Assembly: GCF_021532275.1 (NCBI RefSeq)
Contig: NZ_JACBOT010000001.1
Coordinates: forward strand, 186,001-250,000
Direction: 5' to 3'
Source of the DNA: Brevibacterium sp. UCMA 11754
Lineage (GTDB): Bacteria; Actinomycetota; Actinomycetes; Actinomycetales; Brevibacteriaceae
Length of the DNA stretch: 64,000 nucleotides
A program made the translations under genes and the position numbers. The notes below the pieces were generated by a model. That model searched no databases. It worked only from the letters and a program-made list of their open reading frames with translations, and was not told where the DNA came from. Each line of letters opens with the position of its first letter. Within the stretch, counting starts at the first letter, position 1. Shown piece after piece: positions 35,059-44,191 of this stretch.

Positions 35059-36107
35059 TTCGCCAATCCCACCTTTTCGAGCACTTCGGTCGACTCCTTC
35101 TTCTCAGGCAGAATGACCGAATCCAACCATTCGTCACCCGGCATATAAGCGGGGTCGATGCCCAAGGCATCTGCTTGGTCCTTGAACTCTTCCGACTCGA
35201 CGCTGCTCTTGAGGGAGGCCCGCCACCACTGAACGGCTTCGTCCGACATTCCGGCGGGACCGAATACGCCGCGCCAGTGGTTGATCGTGATGTCCATGTC
35301 GAGGTCGTGCCAGGTCGGTGCGCCCTTGGCCGGGCCGTCGGTGAGGGTCTTCGGCGCTGAAACGGCGATGATCTCGACGTCGCCGGATTCGACGAGCTCC
35401 ATCGCTTCTGAGAGTCCTGTCGAGGCAACGTCAACGCGACCACCCAGAAGTTCGTTGTTGAGGTCGCCCCCGTCGGAGAATGCAACCAGGTTCAACGACG
35501 CCAGGTCGTCGATGCCGTATTCACTGGCCGGTCGGAGCACATTGAGCTGGTCATCGCTGGGAACGGTGCCGATGCCGAACTTCACGGACTTAGGATCATC
35601 CTTGACACTGTCGAGGACCTTCTCAGGTGAGTCGAACTCCGAGTCGGACCTGGCCAACCAGACTTCATAGTCGGTGGTCAGCTGGGCTATCGGAGTGAAG
35701 TCGTCAAGTGACATGTCAGTCGTCCCGGTGATGTGGGACAGGAAGATGCGATTGGATTCGAAGACCACGCTGGTTCCGTCATTCTCACGCTGCAGGACGG
35801 CTGCACGGGCAGGGTTGCCGCCGCCTCCGCCCATGTTCTCGATCGTCATCAGGCTGTCGACGCCTGCGGCTTCGAGACCGTCCTTCGTCATCCGCGCAGC
35901 CAGGTCGAGACCGCCCCCTGGCGATCCCGCTGCAATGGCAGTGATCCGTGGTGGCGGAAAGCCCTCGTTGCGATCGATGTCGGGCATACAGGCAGTCGTC
36001 GACATGAGGGTCATCAGCACGACTGCGGCAGCCAAGGGCTTTCGCATCGGACGATTCGGTGGCAAAGAAGCTGATGTCCGCATCGGCGCGAACAGCGTAG
36101 TGAACAT
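35055..36107 (-). CDS. TctC-type substrate-binding lipoprotein, system 2
   Basis: A 350-residue Bug/TctC-family protein with lipobox STTAC at the end of MRKPLAAAVVLMTLM. The mature part has AIAAGSPGGGLDLAARMTKDGLEAAGV, FGIGTVPSDDQLNVLRPA and HWRGVFGPAGMSDEAV. The first ATG at 36107 gives an N-extension of 20 residues before the signal; ATG 36047 would give a standard lipoprotein start but no ribosome site is seen for either. First gene of the tctCBA-DUF1989 operon. Confidence 0.87.
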   Translation of the reverse strand: MFTTLFAPMRTSASLPPNRPMRKPLAAAVVLMTLMSTTACMPDIDRNEGFPPPRITAIAAGSPGGGLDLAARMTKDGLEAAGVDSLMTIENMGGGGGNPARAAVLQRENDGTSVVFESNRIFLSHITGTTDMSLDDFTPIAQLTTDYEVWLARSDSEFDSPEKVLDSVKDDPKSVKFGIGTVPSDDQLNVLRPASEYGIDDLASLNLVAFSDGGDLNNELLGGRVDVASTGLSEAMELVESGDVEIIAVSAPKTLTDGPAKGAPTWHDLDMDITINHWRGVFGPAGMSDEAVQWWRASLKSSVESEEFKDQADALGIDPAYMPGDEWLDSVILPEKKESTEVLEKVGLAK

Positions 36108-36224
36108 AGCGTCCGACGCTAGCAGTCAACAAGGTGGATTCTCAACGAAGCTTGCGAATATGAGATGAGTAGCCTGAACCGGCGACCGCCAGTGCCGGAA
36201 TTCAGGAATCGGAGACTGAGATGA

Positions 36225-36263
36225 CTTCGGCGGTGACCTTCGCAAAGAAGATCACCGCCGAAG
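36225..36263. terminator. Hairpin after purA
   Basis: CTTCGGCGGTGA (36225-36236) pairs perfectly with 36252-36263 around 15 bases, 30 bases beyond the purA stop in the gap between purA and the tctC promoter region. No T-run. Confidence 0.6.
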
Positions 36264-36292
36264 AGACAAAGCCATTGCTGTCCGTCAGACGC

Positions 36293-37579
36293 TCAGTCCA
36301 GCAGGTCGTGCCGCACGATCGACTGTTCGCGGTCGGGGCCGACGCCGATGACCGACATCCGGCAGCCCGAACGCTCTTCGAGTGCGAGCACGTACTTCTG
36401 AGCGTTGACCGGCAGGTCCTCGAAGGTGCGAGCCCCGGTGATGTCCTCTGCCCAGCCCTCGAAATATTCGAAGATGGGCTTGGCGTGGTGGAACTCGGTC
36501 TGCGACATCGGCATCTCGTCCTGGCGGACTCCGTCGACCTCGTAGGCCACGCACACGGGGATGGATTCGATGCCGGTGAGCACGTCGAGCTTCGTCAGCA
36601 CGTAGTCGGTGAATCCGTTGACGCGTGCGGCGTAGCGGGCGATGACGGCGTCGTACCAACCGCAGCGACGCGGGCGTCCAGTGTTGACTCCGAACTCGCC
36701 GCCGGCCTTCTGCAGGTATTCGCCCATGTCGTCGAAGAGCTCGGTGGGGAACGGTCCCGCCCCCACACGCGTGGTGTAGGCCTTGACGATTCCGACGACG
36801 CGGTTGATGCGTGTGGGTCCGATGCCCGAACCGACGCAGGATCCTCCGGCGGTCGGGTTCGAGGAGGTCACGAAAGGGTAGGTGCCGTGGTCGACGTCGA
36901 GCATCGTGGCCTGGCCGCCTTCCATGACGATGACCTCGTCACGATCCAGGGCGTCGTTGAGCAGCTGCTCGGTCTCGGCGACGTAGGGGCGCAATCGTTC
37001 GACGAAGGGCAGGAAGTAGTCGACGATCTCTTCGACGTCGACGGCTCGGCGGTTGTAGACCTTGACGAGGAGTTCGTTCTTCTGCCGCAGCGAGCCTTCG
37101 ATCTTCTGGCGCAGGATCGACTCGTCGAAGATGTCCTGGACTCGGATGCCAAGGCGTCCGATCTTGTCCATGTAGGCCGGTCCGATGCCGCGTCCGGTGG
37201 TGCCGATGGCGCGCTTGCCCAGGAACCGTTCGGTCACCTTGTCCAGGGTCTGATGGTAGGGCGCGACGAGGTGGGCGTTGGCCGAGATCCGCAGCTTCGA
37301 GGTGTCTGCACCGCGAGATTCAAGGGCTTCGATCTCTTCGAAGAGGGCTTCGAGGTTGACCACGACGCCGTTGCCGATGACCGGCGTGACGTTGGGCGAG
37401 AGGATGCCTGCCGGCAGAAGCTTGAGTTCGTACTTCTCACCGCCGACGACAACCGTGTGGCCTGCGTTGTTCCCACCGTTGGGCTTGACCACGTAGTCGA
37501 CGCTGGTGCCGAGGATATCGGTCGTTTTACCTTTACCTTCGTCGCCCCATTGAGCGCCGACGACAACGATTGCTGGCAT
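36293..37579 (-). CDS. purA: Adenylosuccinate synthetase
   Basis: A 428-residue cytosolic enzyme joining IMP and aspartate with GTP to form adenylosuccinate. The GTP loop [49 protein letters not shown] and the C-terminal base-binding region are intact. Length is standard. ATG 37579 with a GAGGTG-type site upstream. Confidence 0.97.
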   Translation of the reverse strand: MPAIVVVGAQWGDEGKGKTTDILGTSVDYVVKPNGGNNAGHTVVVGGEKYELKLLPAGILSPNVTPVIGNGVVVNLEALFEEIEALESRGADTSKLRISANAHLVAPYHQTLDKVTERFLGKRAIGTTGRGIGPAYMDKIGRLGIRVQDIFDESILRQKIEGSLRQKNELLVKVYNRRAVDVEEIVDYFLPFVERLRPYVAETEQLLNDALDRDEVIVMEGGQATMLDVDHGTYPFVTSSNPTAGGSCVGSGIGPTRINRVVGIVKAYTTRVGAGPFPTELFDDMGEYLQKAGGEFGVNTGRPRRCGWYDAVIARYAARVNGFTDYVLTKLDVLTGIESIPVCVAYEVDGVRQDEMPMSQTEFHHAKPIFEYFEGWAEDITGARTFEDLPVNAQKYVLALEERSGCRMSVIGVGPDREQSIVRHDLLD

Positions 37580-37664
37580 GAGAGTTCTTCACCTCAAAGT
37601 GAAAGCGGGGATGTCATTACCGCATTAGTCTACTGGGTCACCATGACACGACGGCGAGCAGGCT

Positions 37665-38180
37665 CTACATCCGAGTGCTCGGAATCTGAGCCCGCTGCGC
37701 GAGGACCTGCTCTCGCAGGATCTCCGCATGGCCGCAATGCTGGGCCAGCTCACGCAGCATGTGAAGGTAGATCCAGCGCAGCGGCATCGGCCCCGACCGG
37801 TGCCCGGTGAGCACCGTATCCAGAGCCATCTCCTCCACCGCGTGATGTGAGCGCTCGACAGCCTGCCAATACGCCTCGGTGACGCTTGCCACCGTGTCCT
37901 CATCAGCAAGGATGAACGAGTCTCCGGAGTCACTCGGCAACCCGTATTCGGTTCGGTACCGCCCAGTCACGACCTCCCCGAACCACACGGTCTCGACGAA
38001 GATCGCGTGCTTGGCCAAGGACAGCAGAGTCGTCCGGCTTGGCACCAGAGAACGGCGCGCCTCGTCCTCGCTCATTCCCTCCAGACATGCCAGGAGCTTG
38101 CCCCGGTATTCGTCGACGAGTGCGGGAAGCTGTACATCGATGGGAGCAGTTCTGATGTCACGCTCTTCGGAGTCGGCCAT
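37665..38180 (-). CDS. DinB-family (DUF664) protein
   Basis: A 171-residue four-helix-bundle protein with the metal-ligand histidines in LSLAKHAIFVE and HMLRELAQHCGHAEILREQ. Relatives include mycothiol-dependent enzymes, but many are uncharacterised. TATGCT lies seven bases before ATG 38180, supporting this start over an ATG at 38201. It is 85 bases upstream of purA on the same strand. Confidence 0.85.
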   Translation of the reverse strand: MADSEERDIRTAPIDVQLPALVDEYRGKLLACLEGMSEDEARRSLVPSRTTLLSLAKHAIFVETVWFGEVVTGRYRTEYGLPSDSGDSFILADEDTVASVTEAYWQAVERSHHAVEEMALDTVLTGHRSGPMPLRWIYLHMLRELAQHCGHAEILREQVLAQRAQIPSTRM

Positions 38181-38389
38181 GGCCACCAGCATAGGCCTCA
38201 CTCTCGCCGAGGTGGCCCGCCGTTGGCCTGCCGCTGTCCCGCCGACTCACCCGCCCAGCCGCGCCTCTTGCCCCGCCGAGCTCGTCGTACTTATGCTGAG
38301 ACCACCAGTAGTTCCGTCGTTCGGGCAAATTGCTCCTGAACATCGCCGGTGACGTCGACGTCAGGCTTGCAGCCCCGTTGGAGGTCGTC

Positions 38390-39661
38390 ATGTCAATCGC
38401 GAGCCCGTCAGCTTCATCCTCAGCGTCATCGCGTCCCACTCTTCCCTTCGCCAGCCGGGCCGACAGCCTCGTCGGCTCTGTCATCGATTCCTCCGTGGCG
38501 ATGCTCGCCGCCTATGACCACGACATCGTCAAGTTCGGCATGGGCTCGCCTGCCCCCGATATGCTGCCGGCCGAGGACTTCGCTCGAATCGCGAACAGCG
38601 TCTTCACTCCGGAGAGCTTCACCTACGGCGAGACGCAGGGCGAGCCTGTCCTCATCGACGCGCTGCTCAACTACCTGCAGGAAACCTCTCAGATCCCGGT
38701 CGAGCACTTCGGCAACCGTGAGCGCCTGGTCATCACCACCGGCGGTATGCAGGGAATCGACCTCGGGTTCAAGCTCTTCGTCAGCCCCGGCGACCTCGTT
38801 CTCTGCGAGGCCCCCACGTACACGAACGGCTCGGCCACAGCACTGAGCTATGAAGCGGAGATCGCCGAGGTGCCGGTCGACGACGAAGGGATGCAGGTGG
38901 ACGCGCTCGACGACATCGTGGCCCGGGCCGGTCGCGCCCCCTCGGTGATCTATACGGTCCCGACGTTCCAGAATCCGGCTGGCGTGACGATGTCCCTGGC
39001 CCGCCGTGAGAAGCTCCTCGAATTCGCCCACCGCCACAATTCGGTCATCCTCGAGGACAATCCGTACGGCACTCTGCGCTTCTCCGGCGAGGACATCCCC
39101 TCCCTCAGCCAGCTCAGCCCCAATGATCCGCTGATCTTCGGTGTGCGCACCTTCTCGAAGTTCGTCGCCCCCGGCCTGCGCATCGGCTGGCTCGACATCG
39201 ACCCGGAGCTGCGCGGTCTGATCATCAACGCCAAGCAGACAATGGACTCGTGCACGAGTCTGCCCACCCAGCACATGGTCGCGAAGTGGCTCAATGACGG
39301 CAATGCCGAGACCCACGTCGCCCATCTGCGCAGCTCCTATGGCGAGCGCAAGGCGGCCATGACGTCGGGGCTCGAACGGCTCTTCGGCGAGGAGATCCGG
39401 TCAACGGATCCCGATGGGGGCTTTTTCCTGTGGGTGACGTTCAACGACGAGACCATCAACACCGAGGACCTCATGCCCGTGGCTCTGGAGGAAGGCGTGG
39501 CCTACATTCCCGGAACCGCGTTCTCCCAGACCGGTGACTTCACGAACGCGCTGCGCTTGTGCTTCGCCTCGGCGGAACCGCAGCGCATCGAGGAAGGGCT
39601 GCAGCGACTGCGCCGAGCCGTCGACAAGTACTCCTCGGCTCGCTCACACGCCCGTCACTGA
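38390..39661 (+). CDS. PLP-dependent aminotransferase, MocR/LysN-like class I fold
   Basis: A 423-residue aminotransferase of the 2-aminoadipate transaminase-like group. Core motifs are FGMGSPAPDMLP, FTYGETQGEPVLIDALLNYL, YTVPTFQNPAGVTMS, LEDNPYGTLRF and the PLP lysine in TFSKFVAPGLRIGW. It has no N-terminal GntR domain, so it is an enzyme, not a MocR regulator. ATG 38390 follows GGAGGTC. It overlaps the convergent TetR gene by seven bases. Confidence 0.92.
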   Translation: MSIASPSASSSASSRPTLPFASRADSLVGSVIDSSVAMLAAYDHDIVKFGMGSPAPDMLPAEDFARIANSVFTPESFTYGETQGEPVLIDALLNYLQETSQIPVEHFGNRERLVITTGGMQGIDLGFKLFVSPGDLVLCEAPTYTNGSATALSYEAEIAEVPVDDEGMQVDALDDIVARAGRAPSVIYTVPTFQNPAGVTMSLARREKLLEFAHRHNSVILEDNPYGTLRFSGEDIPSLSQLSPNDPLIFGVRTFSKFVAPGLRIGWLDIDPELRGLIINAKQTMDSCTSLPTQHMVAKWLNDGNAETHVAHLRSSYGERKAAMTSGLERLFGEEIRSTDPDGGFFLWVTFNDETINTEDLMPVALEEGVAYIPGTAFSQTGDFTNALRLCFASAEPQRIEEGLQRLRRAVDKYSSARSHARH

Positions 39662-40362
39662 TTCTTTTCTGACCACTCACCCTCGGCGAGGCGGCTGATC
39701 CATTGGATGAGCAGCTGGGTCTCGGCTGCACCGAGGACTTCCGGGTGCGCTGCCGCACGTTCGATCACTGAGTGCCCCAAGTGCTGCCCATCGTCGCTGG
39801 CCTGCGCTGTTCCGGTGATCGCGTCGAGCACGCCTTCGCGCACTCCTGCTGAGAGATCCGGATCGGCTCGGCCCTGGATGATCAGCCGCAGTGTCACTCC
39901 GATGTTCGTCGCCAGAATGTGGGCCGCGGCCTGCTCATAGCCGACCACCAGCCGGCCCTGTTCCTCGGCCAGTCGTGTCAGTGACCGAAGGATCTCGCTC
40001 GGCTTCGACTGCGCCTCCGGTGAGTACCCGGGCCTGACCTTGCCGTACATGAGCGTGTAGAAACCGGGGTTCTCCAACCCGAAGGACACATGAGCATCCC
40101 AGCCCATCCGCAGGTCCTGGATCGGATCACCGCTGGATTCGGAGGCGGACTTGGCAGACAGATACATGTCGAAGCCACGCTCGATGACGGCCTCGATGAG
40201 CCCCTGCTTGTTGCCGAAGAAGTGATACAGAGTCGGCATCTTCACGCCCACGGCATCACAGACCGCGCGCAGGGAGAAGTCCGCCCCGGGGGTTGCAGCA
40301 ATGAGGTCCGCAGCCGCATTGAGCAGCCGAGTCCGTGTATCAAGCGATGCCACCTCTGTCAT
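39655..40362 (-). CDS. TetR-family regulator
   Basis: A 235-residue regulator with HTH RTRLLNAAADLIAATPGADFSLRAVCDAVGVKMPTLYHFFGNKQGLIEAV. It is divergent from the SDR gene, its probable target. TAATAT lies six bases before ATG 40362 (leaderless promoter) and overlaps a 10-base direct repeat that may be its operator. Confidence 0.9.
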   Translation of the reverse strand: MTEVASLDTRTRLLNAAADLIAATPGADFSLRAVCDAVGVKMPTLYHFFGNKQGLIEAVIERGFDMYLSAKSASESSGDPIQDLRMGWDAHVSFGLENPGFYTLMYGKVRPGYSPEAQSKPSEILRSLTRLAEEQGRLVVGYEQAAAHILATNIGVTLRLIIQGRADPDLSAGVREGVLDAITGTAQASDDGQHLGHSVIERAAAHPEVLGAAETQLLIQWISRLAEGEWSEKNQ

Positions 40363-40392
40363 GTCGCTATATTATCGTGTATTGTCGCTATA
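40362..40392. promoter_or_regulatory. Direct repeat TGTCGCTATA x2 between divergent TetR and SDR genes
   Basis: TGTCGCTATA occurs at 40362-40371 and 40383-40392, exactly 21 bases (two turns) apart, over the TetR promoter. The outer CTATA/TATAG halves also form an inverted repeat. Likely TetR operator. Confidence 0.6.
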
Positions 40393-40425
40393 GTCAGATG
40401 TACCACCGATATAAGCGGAGATGCC

Positions 40426-41181
40426 ATGACCGATCAATCACTCCAGGGCAAGCACATCCTCATCGCCGGCGGCGGAAAGAATCTGGGCGGGCTCATCGCC
40501 CAACAGGCCGCCGAGGCGGGTGCCGATATCGCCATTCACTATAATTCCGAATCCTCCCGAAGCGAGGCCGAGGCCACTCTCGCCGCGGTTGAGTCGAACG
40601 GGGCAAAGGGCGTACTCCTGACCGGAGACCTGACCCGGCCCGCCAACGTCGAGAAGCTGTTCACTGACGCCACCTCGGCGCTGGGCACGATCGACATTGC
40701 AGTGAATACGACGGGCAAGGTGCTGCGCAAGCCGATCGCGGACACCACCGAAGACGAGTACGACTCGATGTTCGACATCAATTCCAAGGCCGCCTACTTC
40801 TTCATCAAGGAAGCCGGCAAGCACCTTGCCGACAACGGCAAGATCATAACCATCGTCACGGCTCTGCTTGCGGCATTCACGGACGGGTATTCGACCTATG
40901 CAGGCGGAAAGAGCCCAGTCGAGCACTTCACCAGGGCGGCGGCGAAAGAGTACTCTGAGCGTGGAATCTCGGTCACGGCGATTGCCCCGGGGCCGATGGA
41001 CACTCCGTTCTTCTACGGTCAGGAAACACCCGAACGGGTGGAGTTCCACAAGTCGCAGGGCATGGGCAATCAGCTCACTCAGATCGAGGACATCGCTCCG
41101 ATCGTGCGGTTCCTCGCCACCGAGGGCTGGTGGATCACCGGCCAGACGATCTTCGCCAACGGCGGCTACACCACTCGCTGA
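40426..41181 (+). CDS. SDR-family oxidoreductase
   Basis: A 251-residue classical short-chain dehydrogenase: dinucleotide loop AGGGKNLGGLIA, NTTGKV, YAGGK active-site Tyr/Lys, and GPMDTPFF. The position of the catalytic serine reads ALLAAFTDGYS, not the usual SS, so the triad is atypical. ATG 40426 follows GCGGAG. Paired with an NTF2-like gene 46 bases downstream. Confidence 0.9.
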   Translation: MTDQSLQGKHILIAGGGKNLGGLIAQQAAEAGADIAIHYNSESSRSEAEATLAAVESNGAKGVLLTGDLTRPANVEKLFTDATSALGTIDIAVNTTGKVLRKPIADTTEDEYDSMFDINSKAAYFFIKEAGKHLADNGKIITIVTALLAAFTDGYSTYAGGKSPVEHFTRAAAKEYSERGISVTAIAPGPMDTPFFYGQETPERVEFHKSQGMGNQLTQIEDIAPIVRFLATEGWWITGQTIFANGGYTTR

Positions 41182-41227
41182 CACACCGCACACACAGCAC
41201 GTACCTCAAGGAAGCTAAGGAGCACCC

Positions 41228-41557
41228 ATGTCAGATCTGCAGATTCCCGAGCCCGTCGCCGGCTTCATCGACACCGTCAACGCCCACGACGCACAGGGCT
41301 TCCTCGACGCCTTCACCGCCGATGGCACCGTCGATGACTGGGGCAGAGAATTCACCGGCCGCGATGCCATCAAGGCCTGGAGCGACAAGGAATTCATCGG
41401 CGCGACCGGTGTCCTCACACCCGAAGAGGTCTCGAACGATGGTGATGAGGTCACCGTCATCGGCGATTGGCGCTCAACACATGCGAATGGGCGATCATCG
41501 TTCACCTTCGCCGTCGACGGCGACAAGCTGAGCCGGATGACGATCCGCGAGGGCTGA
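41228..41557 (+). CDS. NTF2/SnoaL-like protein
   Basis: A 109-residue single-domain protein (VAGFIDTVNAHDAQGFLDAFTADGTVDDWGREFTGRDAI ... FAVDGDKLSRMTIREG). AAGGAG precedes ATG 41228. Members include isomerases and proteins of unknown role; cotranscribed with the SDR gene and followed by a strong terminator. Confidence 0.88.
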   Translation: MSDLQIPEPVAGFIDTVNAHDAQGFLDAFTADGTVDDWGREFTGRDAIKAWSDKEFIGATGVLTPEEVSNDGDEVTVIGDWRSTHANGRSSFTFAVDGDKLSRMTIREG

Positions 41558-41571
41558 GGCTCAGGTTTGCG

Positions 41572-41596
41572 CTGGGCCCGGGGGCCCCGGGCCCAG
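41572..41596. terminator. GC-rich palindrome after the NTF2-like gene
   Basis: 12-base arms CTGGGCCCGGGG and complement around a single G; the inner part must open to form a loop. Located 15 bases after the stop. Confidence 0.65.
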
Positions 41597-41643
41597 ACTC
41601 TGCGGCAGTGGTCTTAGACTGAAAGCCCAACGGGAGGACAGTC

Positions 41644-43167
41644 ATGTCAGGTTTGGTTGCGGCTCACGGCCCATTCGACGCGAAGATGGGTTCGCGCATG
41701 GTGGAGAGGCTCATCCATCGCGGACCACATGGTTCGGGCCACAAGGAGTTGGACAAGGCGTGGCTAGGCAGCCGCTACCTGTCGATCGTCGATCCGCAGT
41801 CCGGGGATCAGCCGTTGTCGGGCGGTGCGAATCGAGACATCTGGCTGGTCGGGGACGGCATGATCCACAACCATCGTCGTATCCGCGCCGAGGTGGGAGC
41901 ACAGCGATTCTGCACCGAATCCGACCTCGAAGCGGCAATCGTCCTCTTCGAAGACTACGGGCCAGCCGCATTCCAGCGGCTGTGGGGCCCATTCGCGCTG
42001 GCCATCGCCAGTTCCGACGGCCGATTCGCTGTCGGCCGCGATGTGCTGGGGCTCTCGCCTTTGTACTGGGTGAAGGACGGTGGCACAGTCGTCTTCGCCT
42101 CGGAACTCAAGGCCTTCGACAAGAGTCTGCGGCCTCACGTGGAACCCTTCCCTCCTGGGCATGTCTGGACACCGGAGGGTGGCCTCGAGGCCACCCGTGA
42201 GTTCCCCGGCGCCTCGCCCGTCCTGCTGCAAAGTCGCGCACCTTACGAGGAGCCGCCGGAATGGATCTTCGATGCCATCCGTGAAACCTTCATCCGCGCG
42301 GTCGAACGTTCCCTGGCTGGTCGGCAATCAGTCGGTGTGCTGCTCTCCGGTGGTGTCGATTCGAGCATCGTCACAGCAATCGCCGCTCGCCGCAGCGCCG
42401 AGGCCGGTCGCAGACTCAAGACTTTCGCCGTCGGTCTTGCCGACAGCGGCGATCTGCACGCGGCCCAACTGGTGGCCGAACACTGCGGCACCGATCATCG
42501 CGAGCTCGTCTACACCGCTGAGGATGCCATCGAGGTGGTGCCCGAGGTGATCGCTGGCCTCGAGTCCTTCGACCCGACGCTCGTCCACTCCGCCGTGCCC
42601 AACTACTTCGTCTCCCGGCTGGCGGCACGACATGTCAAGATCGTGCTGGTCGGCGAGGGGGCGGACGAGCTCTTCGCCGGGTACACGCACTACGGTCGCC
42701 ACGAGGTCGGTGAGGAGCTGCACGCCGAACTGCTCGAGACGCTCAAGGGGATGCACATCGGCGGACTGCAGCGGGTCGACCGGGTGGCAGGCGCACTCGG
42801 CGTTGAGCCTCGACTGCCGTTCTTGGACCTCGACGTGGTCGAGCTGGCGATGGCATTGGCCCCGGAGTGGAAACTGGTCACCGAAGACAGACCAGCCAAA
42901 TGGCTGCTGCGTCGGGCCTTCGACGGTTGGCTGCCCGATGAGGTGCTATGGAGACGCAAAGAGCAGTTCGGCGAGGGTACCGGCATGAACGACGTGCTGC
43001 GTGAGCACTTCGAGTCCACGGTGACATCTCAGGAGCTCGCCGCGGAAGCCGGTGCCCTGAACCCTCCGCTGCGCACCCTTGAGGAACTCGTCTACTACCG
43101 CATGTTCACTGCCTCACTGCAAGGAGTCGATGCTCAGGCGACGGTCGGCCGGTTCGTCGACGCCTGA
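41644..43167 (+). CDS. Asparagine-synthetase-B-like protein lacking the glutaminase Cys
   Basis: A 507-residue AsnB-type protein. The N-terminal class II amidotransferase fold is present (HRGPHGSG, LSIVDPQSGDQPLSG) but it begins MSGLVAA where active enzymes have MCGI: the catalytic Cys is Ser (TCA, more than one base from a Cys codon). The synthetase half is intact with the PP-loop LLSGGVDSSIVTAIA and VLVGEGADELFAGYTHY. It should therefore use free ammonia, or make a different amide-type bond. ATG 41644 follows GGGAGG. It is convergent with an osmoprotectant importer operon. Confidence 0.87.
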   Translation: MSGLVAAHGPFDAKMGSRMVERLIHRGPHGSGHKELDKAWLGSRYLSIVDPQSGDQPLSGGANRDIWLVGDGMIHNHRRIRAEVGAQRFCTESDLEAAIVLFEDYGPAAFQRLWGPFALAIASSDGRFAVGRDVLGLSPLYWVKDGGTVVFASELKAFDKSLRPHVEPFPPGHVWTPEGGLEATREFPGASPVLLQSRAPYEEPPEWIFDAIRETFIRAVERSLAGRQSVGVLLSGGVDSSIVTAIAARRSAEAGRRLKTFAVGLADSGDLHAAQLVAEHCGTDHRELVYTAEDAIEVVPEVIAGLESFDPTLVHSAVPNYFVSRLAARHVKIVLVGEGADELFAGYTHYGRHEVGEELHAELLETLKGMHIGGLQRVDRVAGALGVEPRLPFLDLDVVELAMALAPEWKLVTEDRPAKWLLRRAFDGWLPDEVLWRRKEQFGEGTGMNDVLREHFESTVTSQELAAEAGALNPPLRTLEELVYYRMFTASLQGVDAQATVGRFVDA

Positions 43168-43196
43168 GGCGACAGAGGGCAGCAGGGAGGCAGCGG

Positions 43197-44132
43197 TCAG
43201 CCGCCGATGAATCCCTGTTCTTCGAGCCATTCCTGAGCAACGTCTTCGGGCATCTCGCCTTCGGTGTCGACGCGGCCGTTGAGCTCCATGACGACTTCGT
43301 TGGTCAGCTTCTTTGAGATCGGGGCCATGATCTTTGCGATCTCCGGATATTCGTCCAGAGTCTCCTGGCGCATGGTCATCGCACCCTGATACTGGACGAA
43401 GAAGTCCTTGTCATCTTCAAGCACCGTCATATCGTTGGCTTTGATTCGGGCATCGGTGGAGAACACCTCACCGAACTGGCACTTCTCCCCTACCTGCGGG
43501 TAGATGAGGTTGAGGTCCAGTTCCACGACATCGGCGAACTTGAACCCATAGGCCTTCTCAAGCCCGGGCAACCCATCGTCACGGTTGATGAACTCGCTGG
43601 CCGCGCACACCTTCGCCTGATCCTTATGGGCGCCGATGAACTTCGCAGCATCGGACATCGTCTTCAGCCCGTTCTTCTCCGCGAAGTCGTTCTTGACCGC
43701 GATCCGATAGGTGTTCTCGAACGGTGCCGGTTCCAACCAGGCGATGCCGTTCTTCCCATCGGCCTCGGAGACGGCCTTGAACAGGTCTTTGGGCGCGTCC
43801 TTCGTCGTGTGCCCCAGAATGTTCACCCAGCCAGTGCCGGTGTAGTCCCAGTAGAAGTCGACCTCGTCACTCTCCAGCGCCTCTCGCACCGTGGCGCTGC
43901 CGGAGATGCCGGTCTGGTCCTCGATCGAGGCACCGGCGTCTTCGAGTGCCTTCGAGGTGATCTGCGAAAGGACCACGGATTCGGTGAATTCCTTCGAGCC
44001 CGCGGTGAGCTCGGCTCCGTCGAGAAGCCCTGCGTTGGGACTCTCTCCCCCACTGTCACCGCAACCGCTGAGCATAAGTGTGGCTACGGCGGTGGCGCCG
44101 ATCAGGGTGCTGAGTATCGATTTCCTGGACAT
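43197..44132 (-). CDS. Glycine betaine/osmoprotectant ABC substrate-binding lipoprotein
   Basis: A 311-residue OpuAC/OsmF-type lipoprotein: lipobox LSGC, then GAELTAGSKEFTESVVLSQITSKALEDAG, a hallmark of the OpuCC/OsmX group, and DFYWDYTGTGWVNIL. Last gene of the importer operon, 59 bases after the second permease, behind GAGGGA. Confidence 0.92.
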   Translation of the reverse strand: MSRKSILSTLIGATAVATLMLSGCGDSGGESPNAGLLDGAELTAGSKEFTESVVLSQITSKALEDAGASIEDQTGISGSATVREALESDEVDFYWDYTGTGWVNILGHTTKDAPKDLFKAVSEADGKNGIAWLEPAPFENTYRIAVKNDFAEKNGLKTMSDAAKFIGAHKDQAKVCAASEFINRDDGLPGLEKAYGFKFADVVELDLNLIYPQVGEKCQFGEVFSTDARIKANDMTVLEDDKDFFVQYQGAMTMRQETLDEYPEIAKIMAPISKKLTNEVVMELNGRVDTEGEMPEDVAQEWLEEQGFIGG

Positions 44133-44191
44133 GAGTTTCCCTCTCTAGATGATCTTCTTCGAATATCGCCGCAGAGCAAGTCGTCGCTTCC

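Noticed and set aside
17000..36107. Recent duplication of the two Tct systems
   Set aside because: The subunits differ strongly in sequence, length and gene partners, so they are separate old subtypes.
36221..37810. 529-codon open frame opposite purA, and similar long frames opposite the sulfatase and peptidase genes
   Set aside because: They mirror real genes, have skewed compositions typical of reverse frames in high-GC DNA and match no family.
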